From Nocardia sp. NBC_01730 (GTDB lineage: Bacteria > Actinomycetota > Actinomycetes > Mycobacteriales > Mycobacteriaceae), in contig NZ_CP109162.1 in assembly GCF_035920445.1 (NCBI RefSeq), positions 5,146,001 through 5,210,000 on the forward strand: a DNA stretch of 64,000 nucleotides, read 5' to 3'. Numbering within the stretch: the first letter of the stretch is position 1; every line of letters starts with the position of its first letter. The position numbers and the translations under genes were made by a program. Below the pieces are notes generated by a model. That model was given only the letters and a program-made list of their open reading frames with translations. It did no database searches and was not told where the DNA came from. Below, piece after piece: positions 1 to 10,683 of this stretch.

Positions 1-780
1 TTCTGGCTGTCCGCGGTGGTGGTGCTGGTCGGCTACTACATCCGCACGAAGATCACCGACGCGCCCATTTTCGTCGCCGCACAGCGGGAAGCCGAGCAGA
101 TCAAGGCGACCTCGCTCAGCGTCGTCGAGGTACTGCGCCGCTATCCGCGCGGCGTGCTCACAGCCATGGGGCTGCGTTTCGGCGAGAACGTCATGTACTA
201 CCTGGTGGTCACCTTCACCATCACCTACCTGAAGGTGCAGGTGCACGTCGATACCAAGGTGATCCTGTGGTGGCTGCTCGCCGCGCACGCGGTGCACTTC
301 GCGATGGTCCCGCTCGCGGGCAAGATGTCCGACCGCTTCGGCAGACGACCGGTCTACTTCGTCGGGGCGCTGACCGCGGGCACCTGGGGCTTCTTCGCCT
401 TTCCGATGATGGACAGCGGCCACAACGTGATCATCCTGTCCGCGATCATCATCGGCCTGGTCTTCCACGCCCTGATGTACGCGGGGCAGCCCGCGATCAT
501 GGCGGAGATGTTCCCCACGCGGATGCGCTATTCCGGCGTGTCCTTGGGCTATCAGGTCACCTCGATCGTGGCCGGGTCGCTGGCCCCGATCATCGCTGTC
601 CGGCTGCTCAACACCTACCACTCCGCGGTGCCGATCGCCTGGTACCTGGCGGGCGCGGCCGCGATCACCGCGATAGCGGTGCTCGTGGCCAAGGAAACGA
701 AAGGACTGACCTTGGAAAGCGTCGACCTCGCGGACGCCGAAAGCCTCGGCGCGCACCCCGCAACGGTGCCGATGCGATGA
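1..780 (+). CDS. MHS-type MFS transporter, C-terminal part
   Basis: The reading frame is open from the window edge, so the N-terminus lies upstream. The visible part holds about seven hydrophobic segments and the MFS loop motif GKMSDRFGRRPVYF near residue 108, which resembles the metabolite:H+ symporter (MHS) branch that imports organic acids, proline/betaine or similar solutes. The substrate cannot be read from sequence. The stop overlaps the next gene by ATGA, and that gene is a 3-hydroxybutyrate dehydrogenase, so uptake of 3-hydroxybutyrate or acetoacetate is a reasonable inference. Confident on family, not on substrate. Confidence 0.85.
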   Translation, partial: FWLSAVVVLVGYYIRTKITDAPIFVAAQREAEQIKATSLSVVEVLRRYPRGVLTAMGLRFGENVMYYLVVTFTITYLKVQVHVDTKVILWWLLAAHAVHFAMVPLAGKMSDRFGRRPVYFVGALTAGTWGFFAFPMMDSGHNVIILSAIIIGLVFHALMYAGQPAIMAEMFPTRMRYSGVSLGYQVTSIVAGSLAPIIAVRLLNTYHSAVPIAWYLAGAAAITAIAVLVAKETKGLTLESVDLADAESLGAHPATVPMR

Positions 781-1523
781 GCGACCTCGACGGGCGTTCG
801 GCCCTGGTCACCGGCGGCGCGAGCGGCATAGGCGCAGCATGCGCACGGGAGCTGGCGGCACGCGGCGCCCACGTCACCGTCGCCGACATCGACGATGGCG
901 GCGCCGAAGCCGTGGCCCGCGAGCTGGGCGGAAAATCCTGGGCGGTGGACCTTCTCGACGTCGATGCGCTGGAATCGCTGGAGCTGGAGACCGACATCCT
1001 GGTGAACAACGCCGGGGTGCAGCACATCAGCCCGATCCAGGACTTCGCGCCGCGCCGGTTCCGCGAATTGCTCGCGCTGATGGTCGAGGCGCCGTTCCTG
1101 CTGGTACGCGCGGCCCTGCCGCACATGTATCGGCAGGGCTTCGGCCGGATCGTCAACATCTCCTCGGTGCACGGCCTGCGGGCCTCGGAGTACAAGGTCG
1201 CCTACGTGACGGCCAAGCACGGGCTCGAGGGGCTGTCGAAAGTGACCGCGCTGGAAGGTGGACACCACGGCGTGACGAGCAACTGCGTCAATCCCGGCTA
1301 CGTCCGAACGCCGTTGGTGGACAAGCAGATCGCCGACCAGGCCGCAGCGCACGGCATCGCCGAGCAGGAGGTGCTGGAGAAGATCCTGCTCACCGAGAGC
1401 GCGATCAAGCGCCTCGTCGATCCGGAGGAGGTCGCGGCACTGGTTGGCTGGCTCGCGTCGCCGCGCGCGGGCATGGTCACCGGCGCCTCCTACACGATGG
1501 ACGGCGGTTGGAGCGCGCGATGA
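777..1523 (+). CDS. 3-hydroxybutyrate dehydrogenase (SDR family)
   Basis: A 248-residue classical short-chain dehydrogenase, predicted to oxidise 3-hydroxybutyrate to acetoacetate with NAD. The N-terminal TGGASGIG nucleotide-binding motif, the NNAG motif, the catalytic Ser-Tyr-Lys set (ISSVHG and YVTAK) and a C-terminal DGGW are all present. The segment NCVNPGYVRTPLVDKQI is characteristic of the D-3-hydroxybutyrate dehydrogenase group. The ATG at 777 overlaps the transporter stop, so the two are translationally coupled. An acetoacetate-CoA ligase 7 kb downstream would take the product. Other SDR substrates cannot be excluded. Confidence 0.85.
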   Translation: MSDLDGRSALVTGGASGIGAACARELAARGAHVTVADIDDGGAEAVARELGGKSWAVDLLDVDALESLELETDILVNNAGVQHISPIQDFAPRRFRELLALMVEAPFLLVRAALPHMYRQGFGRIVNISSVHGLRASEYKVAYVTAKHGLEGLSKVTALEGGHHGVTSNCVNPGYVRTPLVDKQIADQAAAHGIAEQEVLEKILLTESAIKRLVDPEEVAALVGWLASPRAGMVTGASYTMDGGWSAR

Positions 1524-1531
1524 GGGTGCGC

Positions 1532-2125
1532 TCAACCGAGTGCGGCCAGCGCCATGCTGCGCAGCACCGGGCGGGCACGGACGGCGGTCGCCATGGTCGC
1601 GCTGTGCGGGGTGGAGTTGATCAAGCCGAACGCGGCGTGGGCCTGCACCCGCGCCGTCTCCTCGGGTAGGTCTTGGTGCAGCTCGCGCAGCACCGCGACC
1701 CAGATCTCCACGTACTGACGCTGGGTGCGGCGGATCTCGCGGCGGGCGGCCGCCGGCACGTTGTCCAGGTCACGGTCCTGGATGCGGATCAGCTCCGGCT
1801 CGCCGAGCGCGAAGTCCAGGTGGTGGTCGACCAGCCCGGCCAGCGCGTCCGCCGCGGCAGTGGTCGCCGCGACCACCGCCTTGCCGCCTGCGAGCAGCCG
1901 CTGACTGACTCCGACGAGCAATTCGACCAGCAGCGCCTCCTTGTTCGGGAAGTGCCGATAGACGGCCGGGCCGCTGATTCCGACGGCGGCGCCGAGGTCG
2001 TCGAGGCGCATGCCGAGGAAGCCGCGGTCGGCGATGAGCCGGGCTCCTGCCTCGAGCAATTGCACACGGCGCTGCGCTTTCAACTGCTCGCGACGAGTGA
2101 GCGCGACGGGGTCGGCGCTGGTCAC
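1532..2125 (-). CDS. TetR/AcrR-family repressor of the leucine/ketone-body genes
   Basis: About 197 residues with an N-terminal TetR helix-turn-helix ([20 protein letters not shown]). The start is taken as GTG at 2125 because AAAGGAG sits five bases before it; the GTG at 2131 overlaps that Shine-Dalgarno and is less likely. The gene is divergent from accD1, and the intergenic gap carries two inverted repeats that are probable operators. The arrangement recalls the TetR gene beside the mycobacterial accD1/accA1 locus. The ligand is unknown; an acyl-CoA or branched-chain intermediate is an inference. Confidence 0.85.
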   Translation of the reverse strand: MTSADPVALTRREQLKAQRRVQLLEAGARLIADRGFLGMRLDDLGAAVGISGPAVYRHFPNKEALLVELLVGVSQRLLAGGKAVVAATTAAADALAGLVDHHLDFALGEPELIRIQDRDLDNVPAAARREIRRTQRQYVEIWVAVLRELHQDLPEETARVQAHAAFGLINSTPHSATMATAVRARPVLRSMALAALG

Positions 2126-2156
2126 ACGCACTCCTTTCGCCCGATCTGGACATCTC

Positions 2157-2202
2157 GGTTAACCAAGACTAACCTGAATTCCAGTTATCGGCGACTAACT
2201 GG
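2157..2202. promoter_or_regulatory. Twin inverted-repeat operator candidate
   Basis: Two dyads lie between the TetR gene and accD1. GGTTA-N8-TAACC covers 2157-2174 and CCAGTTA-N8-TAACTGG covers 2181-2202. The right halves share GACTAAC, the spacers are both eight bases, and the dyad centres are 26 bp apart. Position, symmetry and repetition suggest paired TetR dimer sites controlling both directions; binding is inferred. Confidence 0.6.
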
Positions 2203-2218
2203 ACGACAGGATGGCGTG

Positions 2219-3844
2219 ATGACCGTTACCGAAGAGGCCGCCGAGCTCCGCGCCGCGCACGCGACGCTGGTCGACGACCTGCGCGCCCGGCTGGCCGCCG
2301 CGGCGCTCGGCGGGCCCGCGAAGGCGCGCGATCGCCACGTCGCGCGGGGCAAGCTGCTGCCAAGGCAGCGAGTGGACCAACTGCTCGACCCGGGCAGCCC
2401 GTTCCTCGAACTCTCCCCGCTGGCCGCGACCGGGATGTACGGCGACGAGTCCCCTGGCGCCGGGATCATCACGGGGATCGGGCGAGTGTCCGGCCGCGAA
2501 TGCGTGATCGTGGCCAACGACGCCACGGTCAAGGGCGGCACCTACTACCCCATGACGGTGAAGAAGCATCTGCGCGCGCAGGAGATCGCGCTACAGAACC
2601 AGCTACCCTGCCTGTACCTGGTCGATTCCGGGGGCGCGTACCTGCCGCACCAAGACGAGGTGTTTCCCGATCGGGAGCATTTCGGGCGCATCTTCTTCAA
2701 CCAGGCGACCATGAGCGCCGCCGGTATTCCGCAGATCGCCGCGGTGCTCGGCTCGTGCACCGCCGGTGGCGCCTACGTACCCGCGATGAGCGACGAGGCC
2801 GTGATCGTGCGCAATCAGGGCACCATCTTCCTCGGCGGCCCGCCGCTGGTGAAGGCGGCGACCGGCGAGGTGGTCACCGCCGAGGAGCTGGGCGGCGGCG
2901 AATTGCACTCGCGCACATCGGGTGTCACCGACCATCTGGCCGAGAACGATCAGGATGCGCTGCGCATCGTGCGCCGTATCGTGGCCACGCTCGGGCCGCG
3001 ACCGCCGAGTCCGTGGGAGGTGCTGCCCACCGCAGCGGCCGCCGCGCCGGAATCCGAGCTGTACGACGTGGTTCCGGTCGACCTTCGCACGCCCTATGAC
3101 GTGCGCGAGGTCATCCTCCGCTTGGTCGACGGAAGTGGCCACGACGAGAGCGGTTTCCACGAGTTCAAGGCCGAATACGGCAAGACCCTGGTCACCGGCT
3201 TCGCGCGCATCCACGGCCATCCAGTGGGCATCGTCGCCAACAACGGCGTGCTGTTCAGCGAATCCGCTATGAAAGGCGCGCATTTCATCGAGCTGTGCGA
3301 CAAGCGAAAGATCCCGCTGCTGTTCCTACAGAACATCACCGGGTTCATGGTCGGCCGCGACTACGAAGCGGGCGGCATCGCGAAGCACGGCGCCAAGATG
3401 GTCACCGCCGTGGCCTGCGCGCGGGTACCGAAGCTGACCGTGGTGATCGGCGGTTCCTACGGCGCGGGCAATTACTCGATGTGCGGGCGCGCGTATTCGC
3501 CACGTTTCCTGTGGATGTGGCCCAACGCCAGGATCTCGGTGATGGGCGGCGAGCAGGCCGCCTCTGTCCTGTCGACAGTGCGCGGTGATCAGCTCGACAG
3601 CAGCGGACAGCCCTGGTCCCGCCCGGGTGGAAGTAGGGAGGGATCAGGCGCAGCCGAGGAAGCGTTCAAGGCCCCGATCCGGGAGCAGTACGAGAATCAG
3701 GGCAACCCCTACTACTCGACCGCCCGCCTCTGGGACGACGGTGTGATCGACCCCGCCGACACCAGAACCGTGCTCGGACTTGCCCTTTCGGTGTGTGCGC
3801 AGGCACCGCTCGAACCCGTTTCCTACGGCGTCTTCCGGATGTGA
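2219..3844 (+). CDS. accD1: Acyl-CoA carboxylase beta subunit, 3-methylcrotonyl-CoA type
   Basis: The 541-residue carboxyltransferase subunit has the two crotonase-like halves. Landmarks are [53 protein letters not shown] and the C-terminal [20 protein letters not shown]. It transfers the carboxyl group from biotin to 3-methylcrotonyl-CoA in leucine breakdown, as part of a complex with the next gene product. It resembles mycobacterial AccD1 more than AccD4-6 propionyl/long-chain subunits. One oddity is about nine extra residues ([13 protein letters not shown], near residue 470) just before [10 protein letters not shown], where relatives have a short acidic stretch. ATG 2219 is preferred; GTG 2216 is possible. 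Confidence 0.9.
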   Translation: MTVTEEAAELRAAHATLVDDLRARLAAAALGGPAKARDRHVARGKLLPRQRVDQLLDPGSPFLELSPLAATGMYGDESPGAGIITGIGRVSGRECVIVANDATVKGGTYYPMTVKKHLRAQEIALQNQLPCLYLVDSGGAYLPHQDEVFPDREHFGRIFFNQATMSAAGIPQIAAVLGSCTAGGAYVPAMSDEAVIVRNQGTIFLGGPPLVKAATGEVVTAEELGGGELHSRTSGVTDHLAENDQDALRIVRRIVATLGPRPPSPWEVLPTAAAAAPESELYDVVPVDLRTPYDVREVILRLVDGSGHDESGFHEFKAEYGKTLVTGFARIHGHPVGIVANNGVLFSESAMKGAHFIELCDKRKIPLLFLQNITGFMVGRDYEAGGIAKHGAKMVTAVACARVPKLTVVIGGSYGAGNYSMCGRAYSPRFLWMWPNARISVMGGEQAASVLSTVRGDQLDSSGQPWSRPGGSREGSGAAEEAFKAPIREQYENQGNPYYSTARLWDDGVIDPADTRTVLGLALSVCAQAPLEPVSYGVFRM

Positions 3845-3849
3845 TCGCG

Positions 3850-5897
3850 ATGCTGAACAAATCCGTTCCGGTCGAATTCGACACCGTGCTCGTCGCCAAC
3901 CGCGGCGAGATCGCGGTGCGCGTGATCCGCACGCTGCGTGCCATGGGTATCCGGTCGGTAGCCGTCTACAGCGACGCCGACGCCGACGCCAGGCACGTCC
4001 ACGAGGCCGACACCGCGGTGCGCTTGGGCCCTGCGCCGGCGAGGGCGAGCTACCTCGCCATCGACAAGGTGGTTGCGGCCGCCGTGCGGACCGGTGCGCA
4101 GGCGGTACATCCCGGCTACGGATTCCTTTCCGAGAACGCCGCTTTCGCCGCCGCGCTGGCCGAGGCGGGCATCGTCTTCCTCGGCCCGCCCACGCGGGCG
4201 ATCGAGGTGATGGGCGACAAGATCGCCGCGAAGAACACTGTCGCCTCGTTCGGCGTCCCCGTGGTGCCCGGCATCGCGAAGCCAGGGCTGACCGACGACG
4301 AGCTGATCGCCGCGGCCGCCGAGGTCGGGTATCCGGTGCTGGTCAAGCCCTCCGCCGGCGGCGGCGGCAAAGGAATGCGCCGGGTGGACGACCCGGACCG
4401 GCTGCCGGACGCGCTGGTCAGCGCACGGCGCGAGGCCGCGGCAGCGTTCGGTGACGACACGCTGTTTCTGGAGCGCTTCGTCAGTCGGCCCCGGCATATC
4501 GAGGTGCAGATCCTCGCCGACCAGTTCGGCAACGTAGTGCACCTGGGCGAGCGCGAATGCAGCCTGCAGCGCCGCCACCAGAAGGTGATCGAGGAGGCCC
4601 CCTCGACACTGCTCGACGCGGACACCAGAGCCAGGATCGGCGCCGCCGCCTGCAACACCGCGCGCAGCGTGGACTACGTCGGCGCGGGCACCGTGGAGTT
4701 CATCGTCTCCGCCGAACGGCCCGACGAGTTCTTCTTCATGGAGATGAACACCCGCCTGCAGGTCGAGCACCCGGTGACCGAGCTGGTCACCGGCGTCGAT
4801 CTGGTGGAATGCCAGGTCCGCGTCGCGTCAGGGCAGAAGCTCGCGGTGGCGCAGGACGACATTCGCATGGTCGGCCACGCGATCGAGGCCAGGGTCTACG
4901 CCGAGGATCCAGGACGCGGATTCCTGCCCACCGGCGGCACGGTGCTCGACCTGGCCGAGCCGGAAGGCCGAGGGGTGCGGGTCGATTCGGGCTTGCGGGT
5001 CGGCACACTGGTCGGCAGCGACTACGACCCGATGCTGTCCAAGGTGATCGCGCACGCCGAAGACCGGACCGCCGCGCTCGCGACACTCGATCGGGCGCTG
5101 GCCGACACAGTGTTGCTCGGCGTGACCAGCAACATCGAGTTCCTGCGCTTCCTGCTGGCCGACCCCGACGTCGCCGAAGGACGGCTGGACACCGGCCTGC
5201 TGGACCGGCGGGTTGCCGACTTCCATCCCGCCACCGTCGGCGACGACGAGTTCGTCGCCGCCGCCAGCTGCCACTGGCTGCGGCGCTGGCCCAAGACGCA
5301 GGGCAGCCCATGGGACGTCCCCTCCGGGTGGCGGATCGGGGCCGCCGCGCCAACGCCGATCCGGCTCGCGGGTGGCGATCGGGTCGAGCACGTCTACCTG
5401 TCCGGCACACCCGACGACGGAACGGTGCGCATCGGTGACGGCGAAATATCCTCGCTCACAGCGACATTCACCGGCCGCGCCGAGTCGTACACCGGTGTGC
5501 TCACGCTCACCAGGCATGGCCTCCGGCGCGAATACCGCGTCGCTGAGCAGGACGGCCACCTGTGGGTGGCCGGACCGTCCGGCGTCGCCGTGCTGCGCGA
5601 GGTCGCCGAGGTCGACGTGCGCGGCGGCGACGAACACGTCGGCGACGCCGAGATCCGCAGCCCGATGCCCGGTTCGGTGATCGCGGTACCGGTCGCCGCG
5701 GGCGCCACGGTGGCCGCAGGCGCGCCTGTGGTCATCGTGGAGGCGATGAAGATGGAGCACTCGCTCACCGCGCCGGTCGCCGGAACCGTCGAACTGCTGG
5801 TCGAGCCCGGCGCTCAGGTGCGCCTCGACCAAGTGCTGGCGCGGGTCGTCGGCGCGTACCCCGAACCGCAATCCGCCGAGCACGAAGGAATCCCCCG

Positions 5898-5901
<4 letters not shown>
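3850..5901 (+). CDS. accA1: Acyl-CoA carboxylase alpha subunit (biotin carboxylase + BCCP)
   Basis: The 683-residue subunit starts with a biotin carboxylase domain ([11 protein letters not shown], the ATP-grasp loop [12 protein letters not shown], and [14 protein letters not shown]). A linker follows, then a C-terminal biotinyl domain whose EAMKMEH lysine is the biotinylation site. With AccD1 it carboxylates 3-methylcrotonyl-CoA. ATG 3850 is used; GTG 3841 overlaps the accD1 stop as GTGA and could be the coupled start, adding three residues. The end overlaps the acyl-CoA dehydrogenase gene by ATGA, so the genes form one translationally coupled operon. Confidence 0.93.
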
Positions 5902-7129
<1,228 letters not shown>

Positions 7130-7133
<4 letters not shown>

Positions 7134-7687
7134 CGCAGCGGCGCGCGGTGGTGCAGCGTGGGCTGTGGTTCGAGGAGTTCGACACGGAGGTCGTCTACGA
7201 GCACCGGCCCGGCCGTACCATCACCGAGGCGGACAACGTCCTGTTCACCACGCTGACCATGAACACGCAGGCGCTGCACCTGGACGCGGCGTTCAGTGAG
7301 CAGCTACCCCCGTTCAACCAGCGGCTGGTGAACTCGATGTTCACGCTGTCCACCCTGATCGGGCTGTCGGTCGCGCAGCTCACCCAGGGCACCATCGTCG
7401 CCAACCTCGGCTTCTCCGAGATCGCGTTCCCCAAGCCGCTGTTCCACGGCGACACCATGTACGCCGAAACCGTGGTCACCGACAAACGCGAATCGAAGAG
7501 CCGCCCCGGCGAAGGCATCGTCACGTTCGCGCACACGGCACGCAACCAGCACGGCGACATCGTGGCCACCGCGGTCCGCAAAACGCTGGTCCGCAAGGCC
7601 CCCGAGCCCGGCAGGAGCGTCGGGCCCGGAGGCGGCAGCCCGCGCAACCACGCAGGGCCCGCGCATTCCGAAGAAGATTCAGCATGA
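7130..7687 (+). CDS. MaoC-like (R)-hydratase of the leucine operon
   Basis: About 185 residues with a hot-dog fold signature. GLWFEEFDTEVVYEHRPGRTITEADNVLF-type residues match the MaoC dehydratase family, with a catalytic-type Asp in TEADN. Placed between fadE19 and citE it may hydrate 3-methylglutaconyl-CoA to HMG-CoA, a role inferred from pathway logic only. The GTG at 7130 is chosen because GAAAGGA precedes it by a normal distance and it overlaps the upstream stop; the ATG at 7121 lies inside that Shine-Dalgarno. The last 30 residues look disordered. Confidence 0.8.
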
Positions 7688-8496
7688 GCTGGCAGATGGC
7701 CGGTCCGGCCTGGTTGTTTTGCCCGGCCGATCGCCCGGAGCGGTATGCGAAGGCCGCCGCGGCGGCCGACATGGTGATCCTCGACCTGGAAGACGGCGTC
7801 GCCGCCGGTGACAAGGTCGCGGCGCGCAAGGCACTGATCGGTACGCCGCTGGACCCCGAGACCACGGTGGTGCGCGTCAACGCCGCGGCCACCGCGGAGC
7901 ACGCGCTCGATCTCGCGGCACTGGCCGAGACCGGCTACCGCCGGATCATGCTGCCGAAATCTGAATCCGCCGAACAGATTACGGCGCTGCCCGGCCACGA
8001 GGTGATCGCGCTGATCGAGTCGCCGCTCGGCGCGCTCTCGGTCGGACAGGCCGTGACGGCCCGCAACGCGATCGGCGTGATGTGGGGCGCCGAGGATCTG
8101 ATCGCCGGACTCGGCGGCAACACCAGCAGGCACGCGGATGGCAGCTACCGGGACGTGGCCCGCCACGTCCGGTCCGCGACGTTGCTCGCCGCCAAGGCGT
8201 ACGGAAAGTTCGCGCTGGACTCGGTATATCTGGATATCGGCGATCTGGACGGCCTGCGGTCCGAGGCGCTGGACGCGGTCGCGATCGGCTTCGACGGCAA
8301 GGTCGCGATCCATCCGAGCCAGGTTCCGGTGCTGCGAGCGGCATACGCGCCGTCCGAGGACGAGATCGCCTGGGCTCGGCGGGTACTCGACGAGGTGCCG
8401 AAGCATCGCGGGGTCTTCGCCTTCGAGGGCAGGATGGTCGATGCCCCCGTACTGCGGCATGCCGAGCAGATCGCGCGGCGCGCCGACCGCACCTGA
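7684..8496 (+). CDS. citE: CitE-like 3-hydroxyacyl-CoA lyase
   Basis: A 270-residue HpcH/HpaI aldolase-family protein of the stand-alone CitE type. LFCPADRPERY, LDLEDGVAAGDK, the Glu in ALIESPLGAL and WGAEDLIAGLGG supply the phosphate- and metal-binding residues. The equivalent mycobacterial operon enzyme (Rv2498c) is known as a lyase acting on citramalyl-CoA and HMG-CoA, linking itaconate disposal and leucine catabolism. The same role is inferred here: cleaving HMG-CoA to acetyl-CoA and acetoacetate. The start overlaps the MaoC stop (ATGA). Confidence 0.88.
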   Translation: MSWQMAGPAWLFCPADRPERYAKAAAAADMVILDLEDGVAAGDKVAARKALIGTPLDPETTVVRVNAAATAEHALDLAALAETGYRRIMLPKSESAEQITALPGHEVIALIESPLGALSVGQAVTARNAIGVMWGAEDLIAGLGGNTSRHADGSYRDVARHVRSATLLAAKAYGKFALDSVYLDIGDLDGLRSEALDAVAIGFDGKVAIHPSQVPVLRAAYAPSEDEIAWARRVLDEVPKHRGVFAFEGRMVDAPVLRHAEQIARRADRT

Positions 8497-8527
8497 TCAC
8501 CGAATTCGCACAGCCAGGAGGACTGCG

Positions 8528-10477
8528 ATGCAACCACAATGGGTGCCGAGCGAAGCAGATATCGCGCAGGCGCGTATCACCGACTTCGCGGCGTTCGTCG
8601 CGAAGCGCACCGGGGTGCGGGTGCCGGACTACCACGCGCTGTGGCAGTGGTCGGTCGAAGACCTCGCCGGGTTCTGGCGTGCACTGTGGGACTATTTCGA
8701 GCTCGGCGACGTTGCGGGCGAGGTGCTGGCGAACGCCGAAATGCCCGGCGCGCGATGGTTCCCCTACACCCGGCTGAACTACGTGGACCAGGTGATCCGT
8801 CAGGCGCACAGCGACCGACCCGCGATCAAGGCGGTCAGCGAGGGCGGTCCGATTCGCGAAGTGTCCTGGGCCGAATTGATCGACAGCACCGCCACCTTCG
8901 CCCGCACCCTGCGCTCCCTCGGCGTGCGACCCGGCGACCGGGTGGCCGGATATCTGCCGAATATCCCCGAGGCGGTCATCGCGTTTCTGGCCACCGCGAG
9001 CATCGGCGCCGTCTGGAGCGCCTGTGGGCAGGACTATTCGCCGAAGGCGGCGCTGGACCGGCTCGGTCAGCTCGAACCGACCGTCCTAATCACCGCCGAC
9101 GGCTATCGCTTCGGCGGGAAGGCGCACGACAAGCGTGCCGACATCGCCGCGCTACAGGCCGGGCTCGGCACGCTACAGGCCACTGTCGCGGTCACCCAGC
9201 TGGGGCTGGACGTGCCGGAGGCGATGCCGTGGCACGAGGCGGTCGACAACGCCGAGGCGATACCCGCGGTGATCACGACGGAGTCGGTCGATTTCGACCA
9301 CCCGCTGTGGATCGTGTTCTCCTCCGGCACCACCGGACTGCCCAAGGGAATCGTGCACGGGCACGGCGGCGTGGTACTCGAACACCTCAAAGCCGTTGCC
9401 CTGCAATCGGATATCGGCCAGGACGACACGTTCTTCTGGTACACCAGCCCGAGCTGGATGATGTGGAACTTCCAGATCGCGGGCCTGCTGGTCGGCGCGA
9501 CCATCGTCTGCTACGACGGCAGCCCCACCTATCCGACGCCGGACGCGTTGTGGCGCATCGCCTCCGAGGTCGGCGCCACTGTGCTCGGCACCAGCCCCGG
9601 CTACGTGCTCGCCTGCATCAAGGCGGGCTCCGTACCGCGCGCCGACCACGACCTGTCCACACTGCGCACGGTCGGCATCACCGGTGCGTCACTGCCTACC
9701 TCCTCGGCGCTGTGGCTCGGCACCAACGTCGGCGACCACGTCCAGGTGTCCTCGATCAGCGGCGGCACCGACGTGGTGTCCGCCTTCATCGGTGGCGTGC
9801 GCACCGTGCCGGTATGGCCCGGTGAACTGTCGGCACCATACCTCGGCGTCGCACTGGACGCCTTCGACGACGCAGGGCAGCCGGTCCGCGGCGAGGTCGG
9901 CGAACTCGTCGTCACCGCACCGATGCCATCCATGCCGGTGCACTTCTGGCGCGACGACGACGGAAAGCGCTATCACGACGCATATTTCGACACCTACCCC
10001 GGCATATGGCGGCACGGCGACTGGATCACCATCACCGACCGGCACAGCGTGATCGTGCACGGCCGCTCCGACTCCACACTCAACCGGCACGGCATCCGGA
10101 TGGGCAGCGCCGACATCTACCAGTCCGTCGAACGCCTACCCGAAATCGCCGAAGCCCTGGTGATCGGCGCCGAACAACCCGACGGCGGATACTGGATGCC
10201 ACTGTTCGTAGTCCTCGCACCCGGCACCGAACTCACCGACGAACTGAAATCACGGATCAACACCACCATCCGAACCGAAGTGTCCCCACGCCACGTCCCG
10301 GACGAGATCATCCTCGCCCCCGGCATCCCACACACCCGCACCGGCAAGAAACTGGAAGTGCCCATCAAGAAACTATTCCAGGGCGCCGATCCGGCCCGCG
10401 TCGTCGAACGCAGCGCAGTCGACAACCCAGACCTGCTCGACTGGTACAGCGCGATTCGTCCGGGCGGAACCAACTGA
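8528..10477 (+). CDS. Acetoacetate-CoA ligase
   Basis: A 649-residue ANL-superfamily enzyme with the P-loop FSSGTTGLPKGIVHGHGG near residue 264, WRHGDW near 495 and the C-terminal TGKKLEVPIKKLFQG typical of acetoacetyl-CoA synthetases. It activates the acetoacetate made by the upstream lyase and by 3-hydroxybutyrate dehydrogenase. AGGAGGA precedes the ATG, 31 bp after citE. The last 488 bp of homologous sequence are nearly identical to a fragment 8.1 kb downstream, after which the two copies diverge: this copy ends SAIRPGGTN, the other ATQQPRPAG. This C-terminus may therefore be recombinant. Confidence 0.92.
   Translation: MQPQWVPSEADIAQARITDFAAFVAKRTGVRVPDYHALWQWSVEDLAGFWRALWDYFELGDVAGEVLANAEMPGARWFPYTRLNYVDQVIRQAHSDRPAIKAVSEGGPIREVSWAELIDSTATFARTLRSLGVRPGDRVAGYLPNIPEAVIAFLATASIGAVWSACGQDYSPKAALDRLGQLEPTVLITADGYRFGGKAHDKRADIAALQAGLGTLQATVAVTQLGLDVPEAMPWHEAVDNAEAIPAVITTESVDFDHPLWIVFSSGTTGLPKGIVHGHGGVVLEHLKAVALQSDIGQDDTFFWYTSPSWMMWNFQIAGLLVGATIVCYDGSPTYPTPDALWRIASEVGATVLGTSPGYVLACIKAGSVPRADHDLSTLRTVGITGASLPTSSALWLGTNVGDHVQVSSISGGTDVVSAFIGGVRTVPVWPGELSAPYLGVALDAFDDAGQPVRGEVGELVVTAPMPSMPVHFWRDDDGKRYHDAYFDTYPGIWRHGDWITITDRHSVIVHGRSDSTLNRHGIRMGSADIYQSVERLPEIAEALVIGAEQPDGGYWMPLFVVLAPGTELTDELKSRINTTIRTEVSPRHVPDEIILAPGIPHTRTGKKLEVPIKKLFQGADPARVVERSAVDNPDLLDWYSAIRPGGTN
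9960..10447 (+). repeat. 488-bp direct repeat, copy A
   Basis: This segment of the acetoacetate-CoA ligase gene (about residues 478-640) recurs at 18059-18546 in the same orientation. I count two substitutions, at 10217 (G here, A there) and 10429 (A here, C there). Identity stops abruptly after 10447. Upstream, only 9730-9779 resembles the second copy, and less closely. Confidence 0.95.
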
Positions 10478-10683
10478 CAGCCCGACCAATCCTTCATGGG
10501 TTTCACTGCAGCACAAAGGGTTTCAAGTATGCGAACTTCCGGCAGTGAGCCTGCCCTCGATCGAGGTGCCGGGTGCGCTGATCCAAGCGACCCAAACCAC
10601 CGATCAAGTTGGATTCAGTTCGTTGTTCGAGCACGTCGTGCGCGCCTATGTCGTAGCGGAGCGAGCGCTCTTGGGACCGAAAT

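Noticed and set aside
615..1535. A 306-codon minus-strand frame over the 3-hydroxybutyrate dehydrogenase gene.
   Set aside because: It mirrors a complete SDR gene with all motifs and shows no protein family pattern.
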